A DNA stretch of 32,488 nucleotides from Dactylosporangium sucinum (GTDB taxonomy: Bacteria > Actinomycetota > Actinomycetes > Mycobacteriales > Micromonosporaceae): positions 39,296 through 71,783 of the forward strand of contig NZ_BMPI01000044.1 of assembly GCF_014647515.1 (NCBI RefSeq). The letters are read 5' to 3'. Under the pieces are notes generated by a model. That model had not been told where the DNA came from. It saw only the letters and a program-made list of their open reading frames with translations, and did no database searches. Each line of letters starts with the position of its first letter. Position 1 is the stretch's first letter. Positions 7,972 through 16,140 of the stretch are shown piece by piece. The position numbers and the translations under genes are program-made.

Positions 7972-8679
7972 TTATTCCGCACGGTCCATGACCGGCCGGC
8001 GGTACCGGTAGCCGAAGCCGCGCACCGACTCGATCGGCGACGCGTCGGGGTCGGTCCAGCCGAGCTTCCGCCGCAGCCGCAGGACGGCGAACTTGACCCG
8101 CTCCGGCCCGATGCCGGTCGGGTCGTCCCACGCCTGGGCCAGCAGCTGGTTCGGCGACAGCACCGCCCCGGCGTGCCGCACCAGCACGTTGAGCAGCCGG
8201 AACTCGGTCGGCGTCAGCCGCACCTCGGCACCGGCCACGAACGTGCGCCGGGCCGCCGGGTCGATGCGCAGCACGCCGTCGTCGTAGACCTCGTCGGCCC
8301 ACGACGCCGGGCCGGCGCTGCGCCGCAGCAGGGCCTCGACGCGGGCCACCAGCTCCGCGTTGGTGAACGGCTTCGTGAGGTAGTCGTCGGCACCGCCGCG
8401 CAGTCCCCGCACCTTGTCCGACTCCTGCCCGTGCGCGGTGAGCAGCAGCACCGGGACGTCGCTGACGTCACGGAGCCGCTCCAGGACCTGCCACCCGTCC
8501 ATCCCGGGCAACCCGATGTCCAGAATGACCAGCTCGGGCCGCTCCGTGTAGGCGTCGCGCAGCCCGGTCCGGCCGTCCTTGGCATGCGCGACCTGGTGCC
8601 CCGCGCGCGTGAGGAGCAGGCGCAGCGCCATGGCGATATCCGGATCGTCCTCGACGACGAGCAGTCGGCTCACGATCAT
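7972..8679 (-). CDS. OmpR/PhoB-type response regulator
   Basis: 235 aa. The receiver domain (about 1-118) has E10-D11-D12, phospho-acceptor D54 in VILDIGLPGMDG, T81 and K103 in YLTKPF. A winged-helix DNA-binding domain follows (about 140-230; TPTEFRLLNVLVRHAGAVLSPNQLL and VRGFGYRYR). It should bind promoter DNA as a dimer when phosphorylated. The ATG overlaps the stop of the upstream kinase gene as ATGA, so the two form a cognate pair in one operon. A GTG two codons later (8673) has a GGGGGA sequence at ideal spacing and is an equally good start. The frame stays open far upstream across the kinase gene, but that is only GC-driven. Confidence 0.95.
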   Translation of the reverse strand: MIVSRLLVVEDDPDIAMALRLLLTRAGHQVAHAKDGRTGLRDAYTERPELVILDIGLPGMDGWQVLERLRDVSDVPVLLLTAHGQESDKVRGLRGGADDYLTKPFTNAELVARVEALLRRSAGPASWADEVYDDGVLRIDPAARRTFVAGAEVRLTPTEFRLLNVLVRHAGAVLSPNQLLAQAWDDPTGIGPERVKFAVLRLRRKLGWTDPDASPIESVRGFGYRYRRPVMDRAE

Positions 8680-10574
8680 CCCCCATTTCGTGCCGGTCGC
8701 GTGGGCAACGACAGCGTGACCGTCGTGCCGACCCCTTCGATGCTGGCGACGCTGATGCTGCCGCCGTGTAGTTCGACGATGGCCCGGCTGACGACCAGGC
8801 CGAGTCCGGTGCCGGGCATGACCTGGCGCCCGACCGCCGCGGTAACGTTGGAACCGCGGAAGAACGCGCTGAACAGCCGGGGCAGGTCGGCCGCGGGAAT
8901 GCCGACACCGGAGTCCGCGACCGCGACCGCCCACCCTTCTCCCGGCGGCTCCACCGGCCCGGCCCGGACCGTGACCCGCCCGCCGCTCGGGGTGAACTTC
9001 ACCGCGTTGCTCACCAGGTTGTCGACCACCTGGTGCACGCGGGTGTCGTCGCAGACGAGCTCCGGGCCGTCGGCGCAGTCGAGCACGAGGTCGATGCCGG
9101 CGGCCAGCGCGGCCGGCGCCCGCTCGGCCACGGCCGCGGCGAGCAGCTCGGGCAGCCGGGTCGGTACCGGCTTGAGCTGCAGGGTGCGCGCCTCCAGGCG
9201 GGACAGCAGCAGCAGGTCCTCGATGAGCCGGAGCAGCCGGTTGGCGTTGCGGTCGATGACGTCGAGGTACGTGCGCTGGTCCTCGCTCAGCACGCCGGTC
9301 GTGACGTCGCCGAGCAGGTGCGAGAACGCGACGACCGACGAGAGCGGGCCGCGCAGCTCGTGGGAGACGCTCGCGATGAACTCGTTGTTGAGCGCGGTGG
9401 CCTCGACGAGCGCCTGGTTGCGCTCCTCCAGGCCGCGGCTGCGCTCCTCCAGCCCGCGCCGCACCGCGACCCGCGCGGTCACGTCGCGCAGGTGGACGAG
9501 CGTGCCGCCGTCGACGTCGCCGGGGCCGGTGACCGGCACCAGGTCGAGCTCCAGCACCCGCCCGTCCTCGAACGGCAGCTCCTCGCCGACGACCGCGCTG
9601 CGGGTGCGGAACCGGGCGCGCAGCCGCTCCACCCGGACGGCGTCGGCGCCGAGCCGGTCGATGGCCCGCGCGATGACCGCGCTCCAGTCGATCGGCTCGG
9701 CGTCGCCGTCGGTGACGCCGGTGTCCAGCAGCCGGTGCGCGGCCCGGTTGGCCAGGCTGACCCGGCCGCCCGCGTCGAGCATCAGCAGCCCGTCGCCGGT
9801 CGTCTCGACCAGCCGGGCCAGGCGCTGCTGCTCCAGGCGGGCGGTGCGTTCGGTCTCGCGCTGGTGCGTGACGTCCAGGCCGAAGAAGACGACCGCGCCG
9901 ACCCGGGCGTCGTCGACGAAGCTGCGCGCGGCGACCTCGATGATCCGCCAGTGCCCGCCGATCGTGCACAGCCGCAGGTCGACGGCCCGGTCGGGGTGCC
10001 GGCCGGTGCAGCAGGCGAGGAACATGGCCACGGCCGCCGGCCGGTCGTCCGGGTGGATCAGGTCGAGGATGCGGTAGTCGGGCGGCCGGTGCCGGTCGTA
10101 GCCGAGGACCGTGGTGAACGAGTCGGACAGCGCGCTCCAGCCCCGCCCCGGGTCGACGGCGAGGATCATCGCCCGCGCGCCGGTGGTGATCGCCCAGGCG
10201 AGCGGCGAGCCGAGCATCGGCGGGGGCGGCACCGCCCGGCACGGCTGGGCGAGCGCGCGGTCGGCGGCGGCGGCGATCTCGGCCGCCGCCGGCATCAGCT
10301 CCACGCGGGCGGGCGCGGCGCTGAACTCGACCCGCAGCTCCTGGCCCCACTGGGCCGGGCCGACCGGCATCCGGGCCAGCAGGTCCAGGTCGCCGACGAC
10401 CGGGGTGAGCGCGGGCACGATCTCCGCGGTGCGCACGCCGGAGAAGCCGCGCAGCTCGGCCACGAGCCGCTGGGCGTCCACCACGGTGGCCGCGTTCGCC
10501 GCACGGACCACCAGGTCGACCACGGCCCCTTCGATCAGGCCGGTGTCGACCAGACGGTCGGTCTCTCCACGCAA
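8676..10574 (-). CDS. Soluble double-PAS sensor histidine kinase
   Basis: 632 aa from the TTG at 10574, chosen because CGAGGAGAG stands just before it; an ATG at 10631 in the same frame lacks such a site. The N-terminal 115 residues are an unassigned domain, probably a sensor. Two PAS domains follow (about 130-240, ending FFGLDVTHQRETERT, and about 250-370). After a coiled-coil linker (GLEERSRGLEERNQAL) comes HisKA with H405 in VSHELRGPL, then HATPase with NLVSNAVKFT, DSGVGI and GTGLGLVVS. There is no membrane segment, so the signal is sensed inside the cell. The stop overlaps the OmpR-type regulator start, marking that regulator as the partner. It is divergent from another kinase gene at 10684. 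Confidence 0.92.
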   Translation of the reverse strand: MRGETDRLVDTGLIEGAVVDLVVRAANAATVVDAQRLVAELRGFSGVRTAEIVPALTPVVGDLDLLARMPVGPAQWGQELRVEFSAAPARVELMPAAAEIAAAADRALAQPCRAVPPPPMLGSPLAWAITTGARAMILAVDPGRGWSALSDSFTTVLGYDRHRPPDYRILDLIHPDDRPAAVAMFLACCTGRHPDRAVDLRLCTIGGHWRIIEVAARSFVDDARVGAVVFFGLDVTHQRETERTARLEQQRLARLVETTGDGLLMLDAGGRVSLANRAAHRLLDTGVTDGDAEPIDWSAVIARAIDRLGADAVRVERLRARFRTRSAVVGEELPFEDGRVLELDLVPVTGPGDVDGGTLVHLRDVTARVAVRRGLEERSRGLEERNQALVEATALNNEFIASVSHELRGPLSSVVAFSHLLGDVTTGVLSEDQRTYLDVIDRNANRLLRLIEDLLLLSRLEARTLQLKPVPTRLPELLAAAVAERAPAALAAGIDLVLDCADGPELVCDDTRVHQVVDNLVSNAVKFTPSGGRVTVRAGPVEPPGEGWAVAVADSGVGIPAADLPRLFSAFFRGSNVTAAVGRQVMPGTGLGLVVSRAIVELHGGSISVASIEGVGTTVTLSLPTRPARNGG

Positions 10575-10683
10575 AGCTCTCCTCGGCCGGCAGCCTTTGC
10601 GACATTTGGCGCTTACTGTCGGTACACGCATATCCTACGCAATGTAATGACATGTCCTGTAACGTTTCCGGAGGACCGAGCAG
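10575..10683. promoter_or_regulatory. Divergent promoter region between two kinase genes
   Basis: This 109-bp stretch is clearly AT-richer than its surroundings and should hold promoters for both directions. On the minus strand TTACAG and TAGGAT at about 19 nt spacing form a possible weak promoter; GACATGTC is a perfect 8-bp palindrome near the middle. GGAGG (10670-10674) is the ribosome binding site of the plus-strand gene. Confidence 0.45.
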
Positions 10684-11688
10684 GTGCTCATCAGTGACGA
10701 AGCGGTGGACATACCGATCGACGACCGCGGTGTCGTCAGGGCGTGGCCACCGGAGGCGACGAAGCTGTTCGGCTACGAACGGGAGCAGGCCCTGGGCGCC
10801 CCGTTCGCCGAGCTGCTGCTGCCGGCCCGGCTGCGGGACGCGACCGTGCCGGCCGGCCAGCCGTTCGACGCGCCGGTCGTCCACCGCGACGGCCACGAGC
10901 TGCACGTCGTGCTCGCCCTGCGCCCCGGCTGCGCGACCGTGCGGGAGCTCGGCGAGCGCACGCCGCCCGACCTCGAGCTGTACCTGCGGGCCCGGGCCGA
11001 GACCGACCTGGAGGAGCGGCACCGGCTGCTCACCGAGCTGTCCGGCCTGCGCACCGAGTTCATCCGGGTCGCCTCGCACGAGCTGCGGACCCCGCTGACG
11101 TCGATCGTCACGTTCGCCACGATGCTGGAGGCGGGCGACGACGTGGTGGCGCTGAGCCCGGCCGACCGGCAGGCCGCGCTGTCGGTGATCCGGCGCAACG
11201 CCGAACGGATGCAGTTCGTCGTGGCCGACCTGCTGCTACTGACCCGGCTGGAGACCGCCGAGGAGCCGCTCGACCCGGTGCCGGTCGACCTGGCCGGCCT
11301 GCTGACCGGCCTGGCCACCGGCGCGGCGGTCGGGCCGGGCCCGGCACCGCGGGGCGACCCGGCCCTGCTGCGCCAGCTGTTCCACACCGCGGTCGGCGTG
11401 GTCACCGTCGCCCACGACGCCGGCGCACCGATCGGCGTCGACGCCCGGCACGAAGACGACCGCTGGACGGTCGTCGTGACCGCCGGCACCGCCGCGACGC
11501 TGACCGCCGAGCGGCTGCTGTCGCTGCGCGTCCCGCACCCCGACCACCCGGACGAGCACCGCACCGGCGCGCTCGCCCTCATGCTGGCCCGCGAGATCGC
11601 CGCCCGGCACGGCGGCTCGATGGTGACCTCGGCCGACCGGCCCGGCGTGACCGTGCGGATCACCCTCCCGGACGTACCTGACAGTTGA
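10684..11688 (+). CDS. PAS histidine kinase with degenerate ATPase domain
   Basis: 334 aa from a GTG with GGAGG 9 nt upstream. A short PAS domain (about 5-82, with VVRAWPPEATKLFGYEREQALG) is followed by a helix and a HisKA domain with H132 in ASHELRTPLTSIV. The C-terminal region has the length of a HATPase domain, but its ATP-binding motifs are eroded: the N box reads LLRQLFHTAVGVV with no Asn, the DxGxG motif reads TAGTAA, and the GLGL motif reads TGALALMLA, although REIAARHGGS still follows. It may not bind ATP and could act as a dimerising partner or phosphatase for the neighbouring kinase across the divergent promoter. That idea is inference. Confidence 0.88.
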   Translation: MLISDEAVDIPIDDRGVVRAWPPEATKLFGYEREQALGAPFAELLLPARLRDATVPAGQPFDAPVVHRDGHELHVVLALRPGCATVRELGERTPPDLELYLRARAETDLEERHRLLTELSGLRTEFIRVASHELRTPLTSIVTFATMLEAGDDVVALSPADRQAALSVIRRNAERMQFVVADLLLLTRLETAEEPLDPVPVDLAGLLTGLATGAAVGPGPAPRGDPALLRQLFHTAVGVVTVAHDAGAPIGVDARHEDDRWTVVVTAGTAATLTAERLLSLRVPHPDHPDEHRTGALALMLAREIAARHGGSMVTSADRPGVTVRITLPDVPDS

Positions 11689-11717
11689 TGTCAGGATTCT
11701 CGGGCAGGCTGGTGCGC

Positions 11718-12116
11718 ATGGGAAACCGGGCCACCGCGCCGTTCAGCATCGACGAGTGGGTTGAGGACGTCTACGACGAGCGGCCGGGCGCCCGCCTGTC
11801 GCGCACCCGCATCAGGAAGACCTTCACCGGCGACTTCGACGGCACCAGCGAGGCCGAGACCATCATGTGCGGCGCGGCGGTCGAGGGATCCGCCGCGTAC
11901 GTCGGCTTCGAGCGCCTCGCCGGCAGCCTGCACGGGCGCGCCGGGACGTTCGTGCTGCACCACACCGCGACCGGCTCCGGCGGACGCCGGGAGGGCTCCT
12001 GGACCGTCGTGCCCGACACCGGCACCGGCGAGCTGACCGGCCTGCGCGGCGCGGCGGAGATCGTCATCGCCGGGGACGGGGCGCACACGCTGGTGCTGGA
12101 CTACGAACTGGGCTGA
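11718..12116 (+). CDS. DUF3224 family protein
   Basis: 132 aa. It matches the pattern of the DUF3224 beta-barrel family: an early W-EDVYDE, then LSRTRIRKTFTGDFDG, VGFERLAGSLHGRAGTFVLHH and GSWTVVPDTGTGELTGLRG. The function of the family is not known. I chose the ATG at 11718 because family members begin close to this point and because CAGGCT lies exactly 7 nt upstream, which fits a leaderless start. An alternative ATG at 11688 overlaps the preceding kinase stop (TGATG) and would add ten residues. It lies between two kinase genes on the same strand and may be transcribed with them. Confidence 0.8.
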   Translation: MGNRATAPFSIDEWVEDVYDERPGARLSRTRIRKTFTGDFDGTSEAETIMCGAAVEGSAAYVGFERLAGSLHGRAGTFVLHHTATGSGGRREGSWTVVPDTGTGELTGLRGAAEIVIAGDGAHTLVLDYELG

Positions 12117-12134
12117 CCTGCAACCGTCGGCCCC

Positions 12135-12140
12135 TATCGT
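12135..12140 (+). promoter_or_regulatory. -10 box for a leaderless kinase mRNA
   Basis: TATCGT is followed by 7 nt and the ATG at 12148. No ribosome binding site is present between them, so the transcript probably starts at the ATG. A -35 box is not obvious. Confidence 0.5.
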
Positions 12141-12147
12141 CGGCGCT

Positions 12148-13413
12148 ATGACCAGCACCACGCGGCAGCGCACGTACCCGGTCCCCGCCGACGAGCAGGA
12201 GCGGCTGCGGTCACTGGCGACGTACGGCATCGTCGGCGGCCCGCCGCTGCCCGACCTGCCGGCCGTCGTGGAGCTGGCGGCCTACGTCTGCGGCGTGCCG
12301 AACGCGGTCGTGAACATCATCTCCGCGTCCCGGCAGCACCAGCTGGCCGCCTACGGCTTCGACGCCGGCGTCTGCGACCGCGAGGACTCGATGTGCGCGA
12401 TCGCGATGGTCGAGCCGGGGACCGTGGTCGTGCGCGACGCGACGCTGGACCCGCGGTTCGCCCACAGCCCGTTCGTCACCGGCGAGATCGACCACGTGCG
12501 CTTCTACGCCTCGGCGCAGCTGCGCGACAGGGACGGCCACACGCTCGGCACGCTCTGCGTGTTCGACGGCACGCCGCACGACCTGACCCCGCCGCAGCGC
12601 GCGGGCCTCGACAAGCTGGCCCGCATGGTGATGGACGTGATGGAGCTGCACCGGCACGGCCGGCTGCTGGAGCAGGCGCTCGACCAGGTGCACCGGACCA
12701 GCAAGGAGCTGCAGCGCTCGAACGCGTCGCTGCAGCACTTCGCCGGGCAGGTCAGCCACGACCTGAAGAACCCGCTCACCGGCGTGCTCGGCTTCGTCGC
12801 GATGCTCTCCGACGTCCCGGCGGTCGAGCACGACCCGGTGGCGAAGCGCTGCGTCGACAAGGCGCTGTCGTCGGCGACCCGCATGTGGCGCATGATCGAG
12901 GACGTGCTGTCGCTCGCCTCGGTCGGCGGCCGGCCGTCCTTCACCGACGTCCCGCTCGACACCGTCGCGCACCAGGTCGTCGAGGACATCGGCACGGCCG
13001 TCGCGGCGGCCCGGGCGACGGTCGAGATCGAGCCGCTGCCGACCGTCCACGGCGACGTGACCCAGCTGCGCGTGCTCCTGCAGAACCTGCTCAGCAACGC
13101 GGTGAAGTTCCGCGACCCCGGCCGGCCCTGCCACATCCGGCTGACCGGCGCCGAGACGCCGACCGGCTGGACGGTGCACGTCGCCGACAACGGCATCGGC
13201 ATCCCGCCGGAGGACCGGCCGCGGGTGACCGAGATGCTCACCCGGCTGCGGCCGGACATCGAGGGGTCGGGCATCGGCCTGGCCACGTGCCGGCGCATCA
13301 TCGAGGCCCACGACGCCGCGCTGGTCATCGACGGTACCCCGGGCGGCGGCACCACCGTCCGCGTCACGCTCCCGAAGCCGCCGGAGCGGATCAACCTCGA
13401 GCTGCTGGCGTGA
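12148..13413 (+). CDS. Soluble GAF sensor histidine kinase
   Basis: 421 aa. A GAF domain (about 15-168) carries the pattern common in such kinases (ERLRSLATYGIV, CAIAMVEPGTVVVRDATLDPRF, GTLCVFD). A linker helix leads to HisKA with H204 in VSHDLKNPLTG, and a HATPase with NLLSNAVKF, DNGIGI and GSGIGLA. All key residues are present, so it should be an active cytoplasmic kinase. There is no membrane helix. The start is set by the -10 box 7 nt upstream. Its end overlaps the convergent MmcQ/YjbR gene by 23 bp. The NarL-type regulator encoded at 13910 is the nearest regulator on the same strand and may be its partner. Confidence 0.93.
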   Translation: MTSTTRQRTYPVPADEQERLRSLATYGIVGGPPLPDLPAVVELAAYVCGVPNAVVNIISASRQHQLAAYGFDAGVCDREDSMCAIAMVEPGTVVVRDATLDPRFAHSPFVTGEIDHVRFYASAQLRDRDGHTLGTLCVFDGTPHDLTPPQRAGLDKLARMVMDVMELHRHGRLLEQALDQVHRTSKELQRSNASLQHFAGQVSHDLKNPLTGVLGFVAMLSDVPAVEHDPVAKRCVDKALSSATRMWRMIEDVLSLASVGGRPSFTDVPLDTVAHQVVEDIGTAVAAARATVEIEPLPTVHGDVTQLRVLLQNLLSNAVKFRDPGRPCHIRLTGAETPTGWTVHVADNGIGIPPEDRPRVTEMLTRLRPDIEGSGIGLATCRRIIEAHDAALVIDGTPGGGTTVRVTLPKPPERINLELLA

Positions 13414-13732
13414 CCGTGCGGTAGGCCAGCTCGCACAGCTCCTCGACGTCGTCCCAGTCGGGCTCCGCGTCGAGCCGCATGCCGACCCAGCCGCGGTGCC
13501 CGACGTAGGGCGGCCGGAAGTACCGCCGCGGATCCCTGGCGATCAGGGACTCCTGCGCGCCGGGCGGGGCGGCGCACCACAGGTGCGGGAAGTCGTTGTC
13601 GTGGTGGCCGTCCGGCCAGATCTGCACGAAGCCCTTGCGGGCCGACCACAGCGGCGTGCCGTGGCTGAGCTTCTCGGTGACGCCCGGGAACGCCAGGCAG
13701 ATCTCTCGCACGCGGTCCACCAGTTCAGGCAT
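13391..13732 (-). CDS. MmcQ/YjbR family protein
   Basis: 113 aa. It fits the MmcQ/YjbR (CyaY-like fold) family: FPGVTEKLSHGTPLW near the start, then VQIWPD, PRRYFRPPYVGHRGWVGMRLD and a final helix WDDVEELCELAYRTV. Members are small single-domain proteins that may bind DNA; their exact role is unknown. The ATG is placed 7 nt after TAGGCT with no ribosome binding site, so it is probably translated from a leaderless mRNA. It stands alone on the minus strand among plus-strand genes, and its 3' end overlaps the convergent kinase gene. Confidence 0.88.
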   Translation of the reverse strand: MPELVDRVREICLAFPGVTEKLSHGTPLWSARKGFVQIWPDGHHDNDFPHLWCAAPPGAQESLIARDPRRYFRPPYVGHRGWVGMRLDAEPDWDDVEELCELAYRTVTPAARG

Positions 13733-13739
13733 GACTTCG

Positions 13740-13745
13740 AGCCTA
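13740..13745 (-). promoter_or_regulatory. -10 box for leaderless MmcQ/YjbR mRNA
   Basis: On the minus strand TAGGCT is followed by exactly 7 nt and the ATG at 13732. It is the closest match to the actinobacterial -10 consensus among the leaderless candidates here. Confidence 0.6.
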
Positions 13746-13909
13746 GAAGGCGACGGTGTCCACCGCTGTCCGATTGTCCTGCGGTGCAGCACGGGTGCCG
13801 ACGAGCGCAGGTCCAGTGCAGCATCTGGCTCGTGCGCCGGGCGCGCTGCGACGCTTGCTGAGCAACGCCATCGCAGGTCACGACGCCTTTTCCCCGAGGA
13901 GCACCCAGG

Positions 13910-14545
13910 ATGACGATCCGCTTGGTCGCCGTCGACGAACACGTCCTGCTCCGGCTCGGTCTCAACCGGGTCGTGGCCACCGTCCCCGACATCACCCTGG
14001 TCGGTGAGGCGGGCAGCGCCACCGAGGCCGAACGCGTCGTGGCCGAGACCCGGGCCGACGTCGTGACGATCGACGCGTCGCTCGCCGACACCGACGGCAT
14101 CACGCTCGCCCGCCGGCTGCGCGCCGGCAGCCCCGACCTCGGGGTGGTGCTGCTGAGCGCGATCAGCGACGACAACCTGCTGTACCGCGCGCTCGACGCC
14201 GGGCTGTCGGCGTACGTCACCAAGGCCGCGCCGATCTCCTCGGTCCTCGCCGCCATCCGGCACGCCGCGGTCGCGCCGCACTCGTTCACCGCGCCCGGGC
14301 TGTCGTCGGCGCTGTCCCGCCGGCGCGGGCAGTCGGGCCTGCTGAGCCAGCGCGAGCAGGAGGTGCTGTCGCTGATGCGTGACGGGCTCAGCCTGCCGAC
14401 GATCGCGCAGCGGCTGTCCGTCTCCGAGGCGACGGTGAAGACCTACGTGTCCCGCCTGTACAGCAAGCTGCGCGTGAACAACCGCTCCCAGGCGCTCATG
14501 GCCGCCGTCAACCAGGGCCTGCTCGTCTCGGTCGACGCCGCCTGA
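13910..14545 (+). CDS. NarL/LuxR-type response regulator
   Basis: 211 aa. The receiver domain (about 1-118) has D9-E10, likely phospho-acceptor D55 in VTIDASLADTDG, a Ser at the usual Thr position (LLSAISDD) and Lys in YVTKAAP. The LuxR-type helix-turn-helix follows (about 140-200; LSQREQEVLSLMRDGLSLPTIAQRLSVSEATVKTYVSRLYSKL). The receiver is slightly unusual, with SLAD in place of the common MPxM/G run, but all essential residues are there. GGAG lies upstream of the ATG. No kinase is directly attached; the GAF kinase at 12148 is the nearest on the same strand. Its targets are unknown. Confidence 0.92.
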   Translation: MTIRLVAVDEHVLLRLGLNRVVATVPDITLVGEAGSATEAERVVAETRADVVTIDASLADTDGITLARRLRAGSPDLGVVLLSAISDDNLLYRALDAGLSAYVTKAAPISSVLAAIRHAAVAPHSFTAPGLSSALSRRRGQSGLLSQREQEVLSLMRDGLSLPTIAQRLSVSEATVKTYVSRLYSKLRVNNRSQALMAAVNQGLLVSVDAA

Positions 14546-14715
14546 CGGCGCACCGTGACGCAACGTGGTCGTGACGCCGGTCCGACGATCACCCGGCTGC
14601 CGGTTGCCACCCAGGTGTCGATCGACCGGCCGGGGGAATCCTGCGCGCCATGGCGTCTCGGGCGCATTTACCGAAAGTCACTCCTCCGGGTGGTGGCGCG
14701 GACCAGAATGAACGC

Positions 14716-15507
14716 GTGTCGAAGTCCCGGCAGGGACTTTTCCTGCTGCTCGTCTGCGCGCTCGCGCTGGTGACCGGACCGCCCGGCGGCCCGGCCCCGT
14801 CACTGCACGTGTCCAGCGCGGGGGTGTCGAAGGGCTGGCTGCCGGTGATCCCCGGACCGCCGACCGGCGATCCCGCACAGACCGGCCAGGACGGCGCCCG
14901 GTGCGCCGATCCGGCCGGCACCTGGCTGGGGATGCGGTGGCGCAGCTCGCTGCGCTGGCGGGTCAACGAGCAGACGATCCCGGCGTACCTCGGCGACCGC
15001 GCCGACGTCGTCTCCGCCCTGCGCAACGCGGCCACGACCGTGGACACCGGCCGCAACGACTGCGGCCTGCCCGAGAACCTGGGGATCCAGGAGTCGTACA
15101 CCGGGCGGACCGACCACCGGGCCGGCGTCACCGCCGACGGGGGCTGCGGCGAGCGGGACGGCCACAACGCGGTGTCGTTCGGCCGGCTCAACAAGGGCCT
15201 GCTCGCCGTCACCTGCATCTGGTGGTTCGGCGACAAGAGCAACGGCCGCAGCGTCGAGGCCGACATCCTCATCGACGACACCCCGGGGCTGTTCTTCCTG
15301 CGCACGCCGGCCGACTGCGGGTCGCGCTGGGACCTCGAGGGCACCGTGACCCACGAGTTCGGGCACGCGTTCGGGCTGGGGCACGTGGCCTTCGCCGAGC
15401 ACGGCTCGCTGACGATGACGGACGGCCTGCCCGACTGCTCGACCGCGTACCGCGGGCTGGGGCTCGGCGACTATCTGACGCTGAAGCAGCAGTACGGCAC
15501 CAATTGA
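14716..15507 (+). CDS. Secreted matrixin-like zinc metalloprotease; host gene of the integrated element
   Basis: 263 aa from the GTG at 14716, which gives a clean signal peptide (SKSRQGLFLLLVCALALV). An in-frame ATG at 14650 would add 22 polar residues before it. The metzincin zinc motif is complete: HEFGHAFGLGH (HExxHxxGxxH), with a Met-turn candidate in SLTMTDG, and four or more Cys suggest disulfides. It should be an exported zinc endopeptidase; the substrate is unknown. The last codons, QQYGTN-stop, lie in the left attachment site of the element. The right attachment site still carries QYGTN-stop with different final codons (AAC TAG), so integration replaced the gene's end with an equivalent one. 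CAGAAT 6 nt before the GTG may be a weak -10 box. Confidence 0.88.
   Translation: MSKSRQGLFLLLVCALALVTGPPGGPAPSLHVSSAGVSKGWLPVIPGPPTGDPAQTGQDGARCADPAGTWLGMRWRSSLRWRVNEQTIPAYLGDRADVVSALRNAATTVDTGRNDCGLPENLGIQESYTGRTDHRAGVTADGGCGERDGHNAVSFGRLNKGLLAVTCIWWFGDKSNGRSVEADILIDDTPGLFFLRTPADCGSRWDLEGTVTHEFGHAFGLGHVAFAEHGSLTMTDGLPDCSTAYRGLGLGDYLTLKQQYGTN
15489..15503. repeat. attL core
   Basis: GCAGTACGGCACCAA, identical to 22285-22299. It covers the codons for YGT and parts of the flanking codons at the end of the metalloprotease gene; the next bases TTGA complete N-stop. Confidence 0.88.
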
Positions 15508-15567
15508 TCTACCGTCTCCACCGGTGCTGGTGGCCGACGCGCTCACCCTCGGTGAACTGGGCAAAGG

Positions 15568-15583
15568 CGACCGGCGCCGGTCG
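15568..15583. repeat. Perfect 16-bp palindrome near attL
   Basis: CGACCGGCGCCGGTCG is a perfect palindrome 65 bp inside the left end. TCACC-CTC-GGTGA (15543-15555) lies just before it. These could be binding sites for an accessory recombination protein or part of a terminator for the metalloprotease gene. Confidence 0.4.
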
Positions 15584-15609
15584 TTGTCGGTCAGCGCTGG
15601 TCAACGTCT

Positions 15610-15629
15610 GACGGCCTGGAGACGGCCTG
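15610..15629 (+). repeat. Left integrase arm-type repeats
   Basis: Two copies of GACGGCCTG (15610-15618 and 15621-15629), 11 bp apart start to start, 107 bp inside the left core. The same pair, same orientation and same 11-bp spacing occurs at the right end. Confidence 0.7.
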
Positions 15630-15701
15630 AGCGCGTTGTGCCGCAGTGCCAACTGTGAGCTTGGGAATCGTGTTGATCTACACGCTGCGTGCTCCCCATG
15701 C

Positions 15702-15717
15702 TGACACGTACGTGTCA
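15702..15717. promoter_or_regulatory. Palindromic operator candidate A
   Basis: TGACACGTACGTGTCA is a perfect 16-bp palindrome. It shares TGACAC-N2-ACGTGTCAA and the following GG-GAGC with operator candidate C at 18875. It lies in the gene-free left part of the element, upstream of the small DUF4177-like gene. It is probably bound by the element's GntR repressor. Confidence 0.6.
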
Positions 15718-15927
15718 AAGGCGAGCTTGACACCCGCACCGCTGGGGGCCCGCGGCCCGGCCGTACGCATACCCGCTGTGACGACGCTGGAAGCGGGCCT
15801 TTCGGTGCCCGTCGGTGGTCCCTTCGAACGCGGAAGCAAGACGAAGACGCGCATCAGTCTCATCGAACGGCCCAAACTATGCGGCTGGCCGATCCCGTGC
15901 ATCGGCGATGCGTGCCAAAATTCCGTC

Positions 15928-16140
15928 ATGACTCGATGGGAGTACCGGTTTATCGACCTGTTTCGAGGAACCCGCGAGAGCTTTGACCAGGCGCTCACCG
16001 AGTTTGCCGCCGACGTGCGACAGGCCGGTGTGGAGGGATGGGAGGCCATCGGCGAGATTGAGGTGTCATACCATCAAAAAGGAACGATCGATTCGGCCCA
16101 GCCGTCGGCACGGGTCCTGGTGCTGAAACGCCCAGCCTAG
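15928..16140 (+). CDS. Small DUF4177-like protein in the element
   Basis: 70 aa. The pattern TRWEYRFIDL, then a helix ending in GVEGWEAIGEIE, and a final VLVLKRP resembles DUF4177, a family of small proteins of unknown function. The frame is open further upstream to 15646, but that part shows no family signal and contains palindromes. The ATG has no ribosome binding site; CAAAAT stands 6 nt upstream, so a leaderless start is possible. It lies alone on the left side of the element, in a stretch with lower GC than the chromosome. About 420 bp upstream of it hold only the attachment-site repeats and palindromes listed separately. Confidence 0.65.
   Translation: MTRWEYRFIDLFRGTRESFDQALTEFAADVRQAGVEGWEAIGEIEVSYHQKGTIDSAQPSARVLVLKRPA

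Noticed and set aside
7972..11079. A single minus-strand open frame of over 1000 codons
   Set aside because: Only the part from 8679 down is a protein (the OmpR-type regulator). The rest runs antisense or out of frame through two kinase genes and is Arg/Pro/Ala-rich, as expected from GC bias.
15489..15503. A tRNA gene as attachment target
   Set aside because: No cloverleaf or T-loop sequence surrounds either core copy; the core lies in a protein-coding frame on both sides.
15646..15927. N-terminal extension of the DUF4177-like protein
   Set aside because: The frame is open, but this stretch contains operator A and has no recognisable protein pattern; the family signal begins at the ATG at 15928.
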